This document shows positions 34,087 to 43,203 of a stretch of DNA of 64,000 bases, piece by piece. The position numbers and the translations under genes were made by a program. Origin of the DNA: Methylocaldum sp035627495 (lineage in GTDB: Bacteria > Pseudomonadota > Gammaproteobacteria > Methylococcales > Methylococcaceae); contig NZ_DASPLO010000158.1 of NCBI RefSeq assembly GCF_035627495.1, forward strand, positions 62,001-126,000. Direction: 5' to 3'. Numbering within the stretch: position 1 is the first letter of the stretch; every line of letters starts with the position of its first letter. The notes under the pieces are model-generated. The model saw nothing but the letters and a program-made list of their open reading frames with translations. It was not told the origin of the DNA and ran no database searches.

Positions 34087-35343
34087 ATGAAAATCCGAGT
34101 CGAAAAGCACCTGCCCATACTCCTGATCGCGCTGGTAAGCGTATCGGCGCTTGCGTCGCTGCCTCAGGTCGAATCGGCGTGGAATGGGGTCAAGGAGGTT
34201 TACGGGGAGCAGGATTTCGGGTTGCGCATATTGCGCGAAGTGATGCTGGTGGTCGTGATCGCCTACGCGGCGCTCGAACGGCGGTTCTGGAACGGCGCGG
34301 CGACCGGTGCGATGTTCGCCTTTCTCGCGGTGGTCGCGAGCTATGCATTGTTCGAGGTCGCCTACGCGCTGTTTCTGGATTTGCCGCTGGTGGTGCCGCT
34401 GTCCGGGCTCCGCGTGTTCGAATACCTGCCGCTGGCGCTGATCGGCTTCATGACGGCGAGGCTGGGTGCGGGGGAGCAGGTCGTCCTGAAGTTCACGTCT
34501 TTTCTTCGTTATTACATCGTCCTGCAAGGTGTACTGGCCATCGCCCAGGCGCTTTGGGCGCCGCCCTTGGTCGGCGTGTCGATTCTGGGCGGCGGTCGTC
34601 CCTTCGGCACTTTCGTCAGCCCCAATCTGTTCGGCGCGGCGATGTCGACGTGCACGCTTTTCTTTGCGCTGGCAAAGGCCCCGAACCTCCGGAAATGGAT
34701 GTATGCAACTACTTTTCTGGCCTTGTTGAGCGGTTCCCGGACGGCTTTGCTCAGTTCTTTTTTGGTCCTTTTCTTTCAGTTCTATTCGGCGGTGCGTCCC
34801 CGCGACCGCTGGGCATTGGTTCTACCCGCCCCGGCGCTCGCGGTGGGAGCGCTGCTGTTGGCCTCGAGTCCGCTGCTGAGCGGCCGGGATGATGCCGATC
34901 CCACGCAGGACGGCCGCATCGCGCTGTGGCAAAGAATGCTGGGCGGCAATATCAATGACCTGCCGGATCTTCTGTTCGGCTGGGGGCTCGGGCTCGGCTC
35001 GAACACCATCAATGTCTTGTACGGCGCCGAATACTTTCCGGGCCAGTTCGATTCGGACAGCCTGTACCTTTTTCTGCTTAACGGCTACGGGCTGATTGGC
35101 CTCTTGGCTTATCTGGTGTTTGTCTGGATGTCCGCAAGGGTGTCCGGTTATCCCCAAAAGGGATTGGTGATGACCTTCATTTTCATGGCGGGTTTGCCAT
35201 TCAATCTTTGGGAGTATTTTCCCCAGAATGCGATGCTGATGTTTCTCTGGGGCGCGGTGCTGGGAACCGCGCGCGAGCCGAGTTCACTGCCGTCGCGGGT
35301 GACGGCGGCGAGCTACCGCGGCTATGGCGAACATGCCCGCTAA
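34087..35343 (+). CDS. O-antigen ligase/polymerase-family membrane protein (Wzy-like)
   Basis: A 418-residue integral membrane protein with about ten hydrophobic segments and the periplasmic loop pattern of the Wzy/WaaL group: GRPFGTFVSPNLFGA, LSGSRTAL and a later DGRIALWQRM with FGWGLGLGSNT. In this locus it would polymerise undecaprenyl-linked repeat units in the periplasm. The family has low sequence conservation, so polymerase versus ligase is decided only by context. Its stop lies 17 bases inside the flippase gene. Confidence 0.82.
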   Translation: MKIRVEKHLPILLIALVSVSALASLPQVESAWNGVKEVYGEQDFGLRILREVMLVVVIAYAALERRFWNGAATGAMFAFLAVVASYALFEVAYALFLDLPLVVPLSGLRVFEYLPLALIGFMTARLGAGEQVVLKFTSFLRYYIVLQGVLAIAQALWAPPLVGVSILGGGRPFGTFVSPNLFGAAMSTCTLFFALAKAPNLRKWMYATTFLALLSGSRTALLSSFLVLFFQFYSAVRPRDRWALVLPAPALAVGALLLASSPLLSGRDDADPTQDGRIALWQRMLGGNINDLPDLLFGWGLGLGSNTINVLYGAEYFPGQFDSDSLYLFLLNGYGLIGLLAYLVFVWMSARVSGYPQKGLVMTFIFMAGLPFNLWEYFPQNAMLMFLWGAVLGTAREPSSLPSRVTAASYRGYGEHAR

Positions 35344-36661
35344 AACCGCGTCCGGCCGGCGAATCTTCGGCGATGCCTCGTGGGCATTGCTCGGCCAGGT
35401 GGGGTCGGGCGTCGTGCTGCTGCTGGGCACCCGGATCATTACCGAATTGGTTTCGCCCGAAGTTTACGGGCAGGTTGCTTTGTTGACCGGCATCGTGGCG
35501 CTCGGCGTCAGTATTTTTGCCTATCCGTTTATCTGCGCGGGAATGCGGATGCTGCCGGAGTGCCTGGAGACGGGACAACGGTCGGCGTTGTACCGGGTCG
35601 TCCGCGGCCTGTCCACGCGTTCAAGCACAGTTGCCGTGTTGTTTCTGGCGCTTGGAGGGGCGGCGTACAGCCATATAACCGGGAGTGATCCCTGGTTGTT
35701 TGGGGCCGCTGCCCTGCTTTTTGCAGCCACCGTGCGCCGGGAAATGGGGTTTCAGTTGTTGATCGGCGAGCGCCGGCAACGCGAGGCCAGCCTTTGGCAG
35801 ACGAGCGACAGCATTCTGCGGCCGCTGCTCGCCATCCTGCTGGTGTGGCTTTGGGGGGCAAACGCCGCGTGGGTGTTGCTAGGTTACGCCTTCGCCAGCA
35901 TCGCCGCGAATACGCTCTGGTCGTTCGTTCACCGGCCGAAACGGAGCGAAAAGGTCCGACATCGCCCGGTAATTCTGCGAAACCTCAAGCGGGACGTTTG
36001 GGCTTATGCGGTGCCGCTGATTCCGATGGAACTGCTGTCCTGGTTCAGCGGCCTGGGCGATCGGTATATCGTCGGCTACCTGATGACCGCGGCGGACGTG
36101 GGCGTCTACGCAGCCGCCTACACCCTGACCAACGAGGCGTTCAACCGGAGCGCCATCGTGTTGCTGCGCACCTTTCAACCCGTGTATTTCCAACATTTCT
36201 CGGCGGGCCAAAAAGCGCAGGCGTTCAGGATATTCTGGATCTGGCTGGGCTGCGTGGCCGCCATGGGCATAACGGGCGTCGTGGCCTTGGTGCTGCTGAA
36301 GGACTGGGTGGCCGCCTTGCTGCTCGCGGAAACCTATCGTTCGGCGGCCGTTCTGATGCCCATCATTGGGGCCGGCTGCGCGCTGCAAGCCTTGGGAATG
36401 GTGGCGGCTCAACCGCTGCTGGCCATCAAACGGACTCGGCCTTTGCTGGCGGGCCGCTTGTGCGGGGCCGTCACCGCCGCCGTCGCCATACCCTTGATGA
36501 TTCAGGAGTACGGTTTGATAGGCGCGGCCATGGCAGCGCCGATTTATTTCGGTGTGGAGGCGTTCATCTTGGCCATGCTGGCGAGACCCTGGCGGATGAT
36601 CGGCGTCCGGAAAGCTCAGTTTTCGAAAGCGATTCAATCTAATTCCGCGGGAGCTCGTTAA
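35324..36661 (+). CDS. Polysaccharide flippase (Wzx-like, MATE/MVF superfamily)
   Basis: A 445-residue protein with about twelve membrane segments, starting GDASWALLGQVGSGVVLL and containing the family feature of paired segments with polar charges (LSWFSGLGDRYIVGYLM). It would move lipid-linked repeat units across the inner membrane before polymerisation. The ATG at 35324 overlaps the polymerase gene. The next gene starts directly at its stop, so polymerase, flippase and methyltransferase are translationally linked. Confidence 0.87.
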   Translation: MANMPAKTASGRRIFGDASWALLGQVGSGVVLLLGTRIITELVSPEVYGQVALLTGIVALGVSIFAYPFICAGMRMLPECLETGQRSALYRVVRGLSTRSSTVAVLFLALGGAAYSHITGSDPWLFGAAALLFAATVRREMGFQLLIGERRQREASLWQTSDSILRPLLAILLVWLWGANAAWVLLGYAFASIAANTLWSFVHRPKRSEKVRHRPVILRNLKRDVWAYAVPLIPMELLSWFSGLGDRYIVGYLMTAADVGVYAAAYTLTNEAFNRSAIVLLRTFQPVYFQHFSAGQKAQAFRIFWIWLGCVAAMGITGVVALVLLKDWVAALLLAETYRSAAVLMPIIGAGCALQALGMVAAQPLLAIKRTRPLLAGRLCGAVTAAVAIPLMIQEYGLIGAAMAAPIYFGVEAFILAMLARPWRMIGVRKAQFSKAIQSNSAGAR

Positions 36662-37657
36662 ATGCCTGTACCTCTGTACTTTTTCTCTGAAATGGCCTGG
36701 GGCGAGAGCGATGCGGCGCCGGCATCGGCAAGTTCCGCCGTTTACGGAGAGCTTTTGTACGAATGCGTGGCCTGCGGCGGCAAGAATCTCCGTTTTTGGC
36801 GCACGAAACGGTACCAGTACACGCAGGACAACAGCGTCGAGGCGTTTCATATATGCCGCTGCTCCGATTGCGGCACGGGCTTCTTGAATCGGCCGCCGCA
36901 TGCGGATTGGCTGAAAACCATCTACCAATACTCGGGGCAAGCGCTTACCCAGCCGGTGACGGTCGCCGAAATATTGGCCCGGGAAGTGAAGTTCCCGAAC
37001 ATCACGGTGGACGCCGCGCGCATGGCTCGCGATGCGGATCGGCTCAACGGCTCGGGAAATAGAACAGCGCTGGATATCGGTTCGGGGTTCGGCTTTTACA
37101 CGCGAGCCCTCAGAAGAGAGGGATACTGCACGGTAAGCATCAATCCCGGTAAATACGAAAATACCGTTTTCAAGGAGCTCAACGGGGATGAGCCGATACC
37201 CGTCATGTTCGAGTCTTTTCAGGATTCAGATCCTTTTGGTGTGGTGGTGATGTCTCAAGTGCTCGAACACCTGCTCGATCCGGAACAGGCGGTAAGGAAA
37301 GTATCCAGACTGTTGGCATCGGGTGGCGTTTTGGCGTGCGCGGTGCCCAATTTCGAATCCTTCGCCGTGAAGCTGCTCGGCGCTCGGGATAACGCCTGTT
37401 TATGGGTGCCCGAGCACGTCAATTACTTTACCGAGAAAGGGTTAAGGGTATTGCTGGAACGTAATGGATTTAAGGTAATGAAAATGGAACAGACAACCCG
37501 AATTCAACCGAATGCATTATCCAAACGCATTAAAAGTGGAGAAAAAATATCATCCGTCCTGGAATCCCTGGTAATGCGCTTCCAAAGGCCGTTTTCACGG
37601 ATCGTGAATTCGCTTGGAATGGGCACGTACATCAGCATATATGCCGTCAAATCATAG
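36662..37657 (+). CDS. SAM-dependent methyltransferase with N-terminal zinc ribbon
   Basis: A 331-residue protein. The N-terminal ~70 residues hold cysteine pairs CVACGGKN and CRCSDCGTGF, which look like a zinc ribbon. The class I methyltransferase domain follows (ALDIGSGFGFYTRAL, MSQVLEHLLDPEQAV, ACAVPNFESF). This pairing is common in methyltransferases of polysaccharide and rare-sugar clusters, so the likely substrate is a sugar of the repeat unit. The C-terminus is more AT-rich than its neighbours, as are the next two genes, hinting at separate acquisition. Confidence 0.85.
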   Translation: MPVPLYFFSEMAWGESDAAPASASSAVYGELLYECVACGGKNLRFWRTKRYQYTQDNSVEAFHICRCSDCGTGFLNRPPHADWLKTIYQYSGQALTQPVTVAEILAREVKFPNITVDAARMARDADRLNGSGNRTALDIGSGFGFYTRALRREGYCTVSINPGKYENTVFKELNGDEPIPVMFESFQDSDPFGVVVMSQVLEHLLDPEQAVRKVSRLLASGGVLACAVPNFESFAVKLLGARDNACLWVPEHVNYFTEKGLRVLLERNGFKVMKMEQTTRIQPNALSKRIKSGEKISSVLESLVMRFQRPFSRIVNSLGMGTYISIYAVKS

Positions 37658-37692
37658 CTTCGGCCATAAGCCGGTTCAGCGGGAGAGATCGT

Positions 37693-38532
37693 ATGAATGA
37701 CCGTATGTTGACTATCGTTATCTTGACCAAGAACGAGGAAGATAATCTCCCGCGTTGTCTGGATGGAATCCCCAGCCGATACCCCATTGTCATCGTGGAT
37801 TCCGGGAGCACAGACCGGACGATCGAAATCGCAAAACGGCGTGGCTGTACGATTTACAAGAATCCCTGGCCGGGATTTGCGGAGCAGCGTAACTTCGCGC
37901 TTCAGCGCTGTGATATCCCAAGCCGCTGGGTATTATTCATCGATGCGGACGAGATTTATCCGACGAAATTCTACAACTGGTTCGAGTCTCAGATCGCGAC
38001 TTCGGACTCGGCCGATGTCATCATGGTGCCGTCGATTCTTTATCTTCGCGGAAAGCGGCTTAATTACGCACCCGGTTACCCTATTTATCACCCGAGACTG
38101 GTGCAGAGGGATACCACGAAATTCGTCACCAATCATACCGGGCATGGCGAAGCCGTACTCGAGACCTGCCGTATTTCGTATTCGCCCATTCCCTATGACC
38201 ATTATTTCTATCACGGCGAAATCGTCGAATGGATGCACAAGCATGTCGAGAAAGCGGCGCAGGAGGTGCGTTTGTATCCCACCGCGGGAGCCGCGATGAC
38301 GACGCGCGGCCGCTTGAGTGTGTGGCTCGGGCGGTCCGCGTTCAGGGTATTCGCCAGATTCCTCTATCACTTCGTGCTGCGGCGGGGATTTTTGGACGGC
38401 GCCGCAGGGTTGGAGTTCGCTCTGATGTTCACCTGGTATGAAGCCACGATATACGCGCAAGCAAGGGCAGGGCGTGAATCGGAGGCAGGTTCCTTCCGAG
38501 AGCACGAAACCCTGGCCGAAGATAATCCTTGA
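37693..38532 (+). CDS. Family 2 glycosyltransferase (LPS/EPS type)
   Basis: A 279-residue GT-A glycosyltransferase with the nucleotide-binding start TIVILTKNEEDNL, IVDSGSTDRTIEIA and the metal-binding LFIDADE. It resembles the WaaE/KdtX-like group of family 2 enzymes (HYFYHGEIVEWMHKHVEKA is typical of its second half). It should add one sugar to the lipid-linked repeat unit on the cytoplasmic face. Sugar specificity cannot be told. It ends next to the following glycosyltransferase gene. Confidence 0.9.
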   Translation: MNDRMLTIVILTKNEEDNLPRCLDGIPSRYPIVIVDSGSTDRTIEIAKRRGCTIYKNPWPGFAEQRNFALQRCDIPSRWVLFIDADEIYPTKFYNWFESQIATSDSADVIMVPSILYLRGKRLNYAPGYPIYHPRLVQRDTTKFVTNHTGHGEAVLETCRISYSPIPYDHYFYHGEIVEWMHKHVEKAAQEVRLYPTAGAAMTTRGRLSVWLGRSAFRVFARFLYHFVLRRGFLDGAAGLEFALMFTWYEATIYAQARAGRESEAGSFREHETLAEDNP

Positions 38533-38552
38533 GTATACGAGAGGTGTTGGTT

Positions 38553-39407
38553 ATGAAATGTTCACTTATTCTGGCGACTCTAGGAAGGGATATAGAGCTG
38601 ACCTATTTTTTGAATTCGTTACAGAATCAGACCTTTCAAGATTTCGAGCTGATCATCATCGACCAAAACAGAGACGGAAAAATAGATTCGATCGTTGCTC
38701 CGTATAAAACTCGTTTTCCGGTAAATCATGTAAAAGTGGTATTTACGGGGAATTCGAGAGCCAGAGACTACGGAATTCGCTTTGCGCAAGGCGATATCAT
38801 CGCATTTCCGGATGATGATTGTGTTTACGAGAAAGACGTTCTGGAAAAAGTGGTTGAAGAATTCGGCAATAAACCGGAAGTCGCTATTTTATCGGCCGCT
38901 TCTTACGATTTTTCCGAAACCCGGTTCAGCATAGGCGTGAATTCGAAATGGCCGAGATATTTCTCGCAGTTCTACATGATGGGGGTCGAGTTTACCCACT
39001 TTTTCAATCTGGAAAGGATGGACCGGAGCGAGTTTTGTCTGGATCACGATTTCGGGATAGGGTCTAAATATCCCGGCGCTGAAGGGTTTGAACTTTTGTA
39101 CCGATTGCTGCGCGCCGGAAACAAAGCCTTTTATAACCCCGAGATAAAGATATATCACGCCGATAAGGACAACTATAAAGTCGGCACCAAGAGGATGCTC
39201 ATGTATTCCGCAGGCGTTGGTGCCTATATCCGGAAATTCACGAACGAATATGATTTATCGATGCTGTATTACATCCTGAGAAAGATGTTTATCGCGCCCA
39301 TGGTGAAAATGGCGGTGGCCGCGGTGTTGCTCAACCGGAAAAGATTCGTGTATTCGTTCAATAACCTGGTCGGCATATGGCGCGGCTTTTGCGCGTACGG
39401 GAGATAA
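38553..39407 (+). CDS. Family 2 glycosyltransferase
   Basis: A 284-residue GT-A enzyme with SLILATLGRDIELTYFLNSL, DQNRDGKID, the NSRARDYGI segment and the catalytic FPDDDCVYE. The ATG at 38553 follows GAGAGGTG; a TTG at 38529 would overlap the previous gene. The gene is clearly AT-richer than the flanking region (many AAA/ATA/TTT codons), a sign of horizontal transfer into the locus. Acceptor and donor sugars are unknown. Confidence 0.88.
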   Translation: MKCSLILATLGRDIELTYFLNSLQNQTFQDFELIIIDQNRDGKIDSIVAPYKTRFPVNHVKVVFTGNSRARDYGIRFAQGDIIAFPDDDCVYEKDVLEKVVEEFGNKPEVAILSAASYDFSETRFSIGVNSKWPRYFSQFYMMGVEFTHFFNLERMDRSEFCLDHDFGIGSKYPGAEGFELLYRLLRAGNKAFYNPEIKIYHADKDNYKVGTKRMLMYSAGVGAYIRKFTNEYDLSMLYYILRKMFIAPMVKMAVAAVLLNRKRFVYSFNNLVGIWRGFCAYGR

Positions 39408-39411
39408 AGCC

Positions 39412-40632
39412 ATGGGCAGCGAGAATACGGTGATGGATGTGGGTGTCGTTTCGACGCATATTCCCCCGGCCAAGGGTTACGGCGGGGTATCGGTAACGGC
39501 CGGCGTTTTGACCAGGGCATGGGCGGAATTGGGCCACAAGGTTTCGCTGGTGACTTCCAGCGAATCGATCGATCGCCGGCTGGAGCCGGAGGATGTGCGG
39601 CTGGGTGATACGGTCGAAGTCAGTCTTTACCGTTCGTACGGATTCAAGCGATGGGGATTCGGGCTCGGGGCGATTCCCAAACTGTTTGGGCTGTGCCTCA
39701 AGGCGCCGGTCGTCTATATCCACGGCATCGCCACCTGGCCCAGTACGCTCGCAGCCATTTTCTGCGTGCTGCTTCGGCGCCGCTTTACGGTTGCGGTGCA
39801 CGGCGGTTTGATGCCCGAGCATGTCGGCTTGATTCGCGAGCGAAAACCGCACAAATGGCTGTTCTATAAATGGCTGACGTTTCCCACGCTGCGGCGCGCC
39901 ATCGCCATTCATTGCACCAGCGACACCGAAGCGGAAGGGGTAAGGAACGTTCTCGGCGAGGATGCCCGTATTCTGCTGGTCCCGAACGGGATCGACAGCC
40001 GGGCTGTGCCGATCGCGGGTTACCCCGCCGGAGAGGGAATCCAGATCTGTTTTCTCGGCCACATCCAGCAGGAGAAAGGCATCAACGCCTTCATCCGCGC
40101 CTGGCTCAAGACCCGGCGTGAAGCCGACCGCCTGGTGGTCGCCGGACGAAGCGTGGACGGAGCGTATTTCCGGGAGTTCCAGGCGCTGGTCGAGCAAGCT
40201 GGCGGCGCCATCAGCTACCGGGGTTATCTGGGGCAGACCGAGGTTGCGGCGCTGTTGGCGGATAGCCATTTCCTCGCGCTTCCGTCCGGGCTCGAAGAAA
40301 CGGGCGGCATGCGCGAGAACTTCGGCAACGTGGTGGCCGAGGCCATGGCCGCGGGACGGCCGGTCCTGGTCGCCCGAGGCTTGGCCTGGGATCATGTCGA
40401 ATCGATAGCCGCCGGTTTCATCTTCGACCGCACGGAAGATTCCGCATGCGAAATCCTGCGCCGGGCCCAGTCGCTGAGCCGAACGGATTGGCAGCGGATG
40501 TCGGAAAACGCTCGGCAGTACGTCGAGACGCATCTCGATCCGGTAAAGCTCGGGGAGCAGGTCTGGCGGGTATTGACGGGCTCCAGTGCGGTCGCTTCGC
40601 CTCAAGAAATAGCCCTTTGTAGGCCGGAATAA
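39412..40632 (+). CDS. Family 4 glycosyltransferase
   Basis: A 406-residue GT-B enzyme. The N-terminal acceptor domain contains HIPPAKGYGGVSVTAGVL, and the C-terminal Rossmann domain has ILLVPNGIDS, FLGHIQQEKGINAFIRAW, LPSGLEETGGMRENFGNVVAEAMA and the E-x7-E-like donor site. It starts five bases after the preceding gene. The last codons (Cys-Arg-Pro-Glu-stop) are read from a REP sequence (TGTAGGCCGGAATAA), so the natural C-terminus was replaced when the repeat arrived. GC content is back to the level of the chromosome. Confidence 0.9.
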   Translation: MGSENTVMDVGVVSTHIPPAKGYGGVSVTAGVLTRAWAELGHKVSLVTSSESIDRRLEPEDVRLGDTVEVSLYRSYGFKRWGFGLGAIPKLFGLCLKAPVVYIHGIATWPSTLAAIFCVLLRRRFTVAVHGGLMPEHVGLIRERKPHKWLFYKWLTFPTLRRAIAIHCTSDTEAEGVRNVLGEDARILLVPNGIDSRAVPIAGYPAGEGIQICFLGHIQQEKGINAFIRAWLKTRREADRLVVAGRSVDGAYFREFQALVEQAGGAISYRGYLGQTEVAALLADSHFLALPSGLEETGGMRENFGNVVAEAMAAGRPVLVARGLAWDHVESIAAGFIFDRTEDSACEILRRAQSLSRTDWQRMSENARQYVETHLDPVKLGEQVWRVLTGSSAVASPQEIALCRPE

Positions 40633-40754
40633 GCGAAGCGTTTCCGGCATGTTGATATGCCGAGCGCCGGGAACGGCTAGCGCCTTATCCCGGCCTACGA
40701 CTGGGCTCAGGACAGGCCCTTCGACAAGCTCAGGACAGGCTTCGCGTATCCGGC
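40619..40754. repeat. REP cluster, GTAGGCCGGAATAAG family, overlapping a stop codon
   Basis: A forward copy (GTAG at 40619), a reverse copy ending CCCGGCCTAC (about 40698) and further spacer units with GGGCTCAGGACAGGCCCTTC. The first copy supplies the stop of the family 4 glycosyltransferase gene. Confidence 0.8.
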
Positions 40755-40809
40755 ATTCTCCCGGAGCAATACTCAATTCATCCGCAACACCCATGACGGA
40801 GTTTTCTTT

Positions 40810-41736
40810 ATGACCAAGATCGGTCTGATCGTTCCCACACTGAACGCGGGCAGTCTCTGGAAACCCTGGCTCGCCGCATTCGCGCGGCAAACCCGAAAGC
40901 CCGATTGCCTCCTGGTCATCGACTCTTCGTCCGACGATGACACGGTTGCCTTGGCGCGTTCCCACGGTTTCGACGTGCAGGTCATCCCCAAGGCCGAGTT
41001 CAATCACGGCGGAACCCGCCAGATTGGGATCGGCATGCTGCCCGAAGCCGAGATTATCGTGTTTATGACCCAGGATGCGCTGCTGGCCAGACCGGACGCC
41101 ATCAAGCGCCTTTTGGCGGCATTTGCCGACGAACGCGTCGGGGCGGCATACGGCCGCCAGCTTCCCCATCGGGATGCCAAGCCGATCGGCGCGCATGCGC
41201 GTCTTTTCAATTATCCGCCGCAGAGCCAGGTGCGCAGCCTGGACGACCGCAGCCGGCTGGGCATCAAAACGGCTTTCATATCCAACTCGTTTGCCGCCTA
41301 CCGGCGTAGCGCGCTGCTCGAGGTAGGCGGGTTTCCCACCGACACCGTCATGAACGAGGATACTTTCGTTGCCGGCAAGATGCTGCTGTCGGGCTGGGAA
41401 ATCGCTTATCGCGCGGATGCCCAAGTCCGCCACTCGCACGATTACTCTTACGCGGACGAATTCAAGCGCTATTTCGATATCGGCGTCTTTCACGCCCGGA
41501 CTCCCTGGCTGCAACAGACCTTTGGGCGAGCAGCCGGCGAAGGTCGGCGCTTCGTCCTGTCCGAACTTCGTTATCTCGGCAAGCGGGCGCCATGGCTGAT
41601 TCCGTCCGCTTTGCTGCGCACCGGCCTCAAGTGGCTGGGCTTCAAAATGGGAAGCTCCTTGCATCGGAAATTGCCGTTGTTTCTCAACAGGCGTTTCAGC
41701 CTGCACCGGGCCTACTGGCATCGTGCGATGCCCTGA
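40810..41736 (+). CDS. Family 2 glycosyltransferase, rhamnosyltransferase-like
   Basis: A 308-residue GT-A enzyme. The motifs IGLIVPTLNAGSLW, VIDSSSDDDTVALA, FNHGGTRQIGI, FMTQDALL and FPTDTVMNEDTFVAGKML are those of the RfbF/rhamnosyltransferase-like branch. It would add a deoxysugar or related residue to the repeat unit. ATG at 40810 after a short REP-filled gap. It is the last glycosyltransferase of the locus. Confidence 0.88.
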   Translation: MTKIGLIVPTLNAGSLWKPWLAAFARQTRKPDCLLVIDSSSDDDTVALARSHGFDVQVIPKAEFNHGGTRQIGIGMLPEAEIIVFMTQDALLARPDAIKRLLAAFADERVGAAYGRQLPHRDAKPIGAHARLFNYPPQSQVRSLDDRSRLGIKTAFISNSFAAYRRSALLEVGGFPTDTVMNEDTFVAGKMLLSGWEIAYRADAQVRHSHDYSYADEFKRYFDIGVFHARTPWLQQTFGRAAGEGRRFVLSELRYLGKRAPWLIPSALLRTGLKWLGFKMGSSLHRKLPLFLNRRFSLHRAYWHRAMP

Positions 41737-41762
41737 GTCTATCTTCCGGCGGGATATCCGGG

Positions 41763-43049
41763 ATGATCGAATCGCGAGGAAAATGCCGGCTGGCATTGCT
41801 CTTGGGGTGGCTCTCTTCCGCCGGACTTGGGGCAGAGGACTCTCGGCCGGTGGGCTCTTTGATCGATGCCGCGAAAGAGGGCAATTCGGTCATCCGCCGC
41901 GAGGCGGTGGAGAGGCTGGGAGAAACGGGCGATCCGCGGGCATTCGATTCCGTCGTCGGCGCCTTGCACGACGATAGCCCCGAGGTTCGGCGGAAGGCCG
42001 CGGAAGCCTTGGGCGATCTTAAAGACCCGAGAGCAATCGAGCCGCTCATCGATGGCTTGAAGGACGGCGACTCGGCGGTCCAATGGGCGGCTGCCGTGGC
42101 GCTGGGTGAAATGGACGGAGCGGCGGTCGAACCCCTGGTTGCCGCTCTCAAGGATAGTGAACCCTCGGTCCGCTCGGGCGCGGCGAAAGCGCTGGGAGAA
42201 ATCAAAGATCCCTCGGCGGTGGAGCCGCTGATTGGCGCTTTGCAGGATAGTGACGCCAAGGTCCGCCGGGAAGCCGCGGAATCGCTTGGGAATTTTCGGG
42301 ATCTTCGGGCGCTGGAACGTTTGGCCGAAGCCTTGAAGGACGACGATCCCGCGGTCCAATGGGATGCCGCGGTTGCGCTCGGACGCCTGAAGGATGCTCG
42401 GGCGGTCGAGCCCTTGATCGCGGCGTTCAAGGACAGCGAAGTGGGGTTTCGCACCACGCTCACCGAATCGCTGGTGGAGATAGGCCCGCCCGCAACGGAG
42501 CCCCTGGTGGCGGCGTTGAGGAATAACGATCCGGGGGTTCGTTCCGGGGTGACGGAAGCCTTGGCGAGCATGGGCCGGCCGGCTATCGAATCCCTGACCG
42601 GTGGGTTTAGGAACGGCGATCCCGAATTTCGGAAAGCAACTAGGGAAGCGCTGCTGGCGATAGGGCCTGACGCGATCGGCCCCTTGATAGCCGCTTTGGA
42701 AGATACGGATTGGCGAATTCGCTCCGGGGCGGCATTGGCGCTAAGGAAAGCCAAGGATTCGCGCGCGGCGGATGCCATCGCCGCGAAGACCAAGGATGCC
42801 GTCCCCGCGTCCGAAACCTATGACGAACTGATCAAAAAAGGAGGGTCCGGAACCGAGGACCGGCTCATGGACGCTCTAGGCTTCCTGGGAAATGCCGGGA
42901 TGGCCAGGGATTTCATCAAATGCGGTAATCCGGAACTGGAAGAGGCCGGGCGCAGATGGCTGGAAGACCATGGCCAGACGGCCTCGAATTTGCCGGAGAA
43001 GGAGAAAAGGAAAGGGCCACGCTGGGGAGAGTATCAAACCATTCCGTAA
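41763..43049 (+). CDS. Secreted HEAT-repeat (PBS-lyase-like) protein
   Basis: A 428-residue protein. A signal peptide (RLALLLGWLSSAGLGAEDS) leads into about ten tandem HEAT repeats of ~31 residues with the pattern DPRAxxPLIxALKDxDxxVRxxAAxALG (for example DPRAFDSVVGALHDDSPEVR). No catalytic motif is seen. HEAT arrays are protein-binding scaffolds. An exported one after an exopolysaccharide locus could organise envelope or export components. I use the ATG at 41763; the frame is open further upstream but overlaps the glycosyltransferase gene out of context. Confidence 0.82.
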   Translation: MIESRGKCRLALLLGWLSSAGLGAEDSRPVGSLIDAAKEGNSVIRREAVERLGETGDPRAFDSVVGALHDDSPEVRRKAAEALGDLKDPRAIEPLIDGLKDGDSAVQWAAAVALGEMDGAAVEPLVAALKDSEPSVRSGAAKALGEIKDPSAVEPLIGALQDSDAKVRREAAESLGNFRDLRALERLAEALKDDDPAVQWDAAVALGRLKDARAVEPLIAAFKDSEVGFRTTLTESLVEIGPPATEPLVAALRNNDPGVRSGVTEALASMGRPAIESLTGGFRNGDPEFRKATREALLAIGPDAIGPLIAALEDTDWRIRSGAALALRKAKDSRAADAIAAKTKDAVPASETYDELIKKGGSGTEDRLMDALGFLGNAGMARDFIKCGNPELEEAGRRWLEDHGQTASNLPEKEKRKGPRWGEYQTIP

Positions 43050-43072
43050 TCCTACGGGAGTGCTTGTTGCTT

Positions 43073-43168
43073 GTAGGCCGGGATAAGCCTAGCCTGAGCC
43101 CGGTCGAAGGGGCGTTAGCGTTTCTGGTGCACGACGCTGCCGGAAACGCTTCGCTTATTCCGGCCTAC
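43073..43168. repeat. REP pair, GTAGGCCGGGATAAG family
   Basis: A forward copy (43073) and a reverse copy ending CCGGCCTAC (43168) enclose two spacer units. It separates the convergent HEAT-repeat and fae genes. Confidence 0.8.
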
Positions 43169-43203
43169 GAAATTACAGTGACGGCGACCCAACCGTGCTT
43201 TTT

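Noticed and set aside
40619..40754. REP clusters as possible CRISPR arrays
   Set aside because: Copies alternate in orientation, spacing is irregular, the 'spacers' repeat each other and no cas genes are present.
39358..41796. 812-codon minus-strand ORF across two glycosyltransferase genes
   Set aside because: It spans intergenic REPs and two well-defined plus-strand enzymes; it is a composition artefact.
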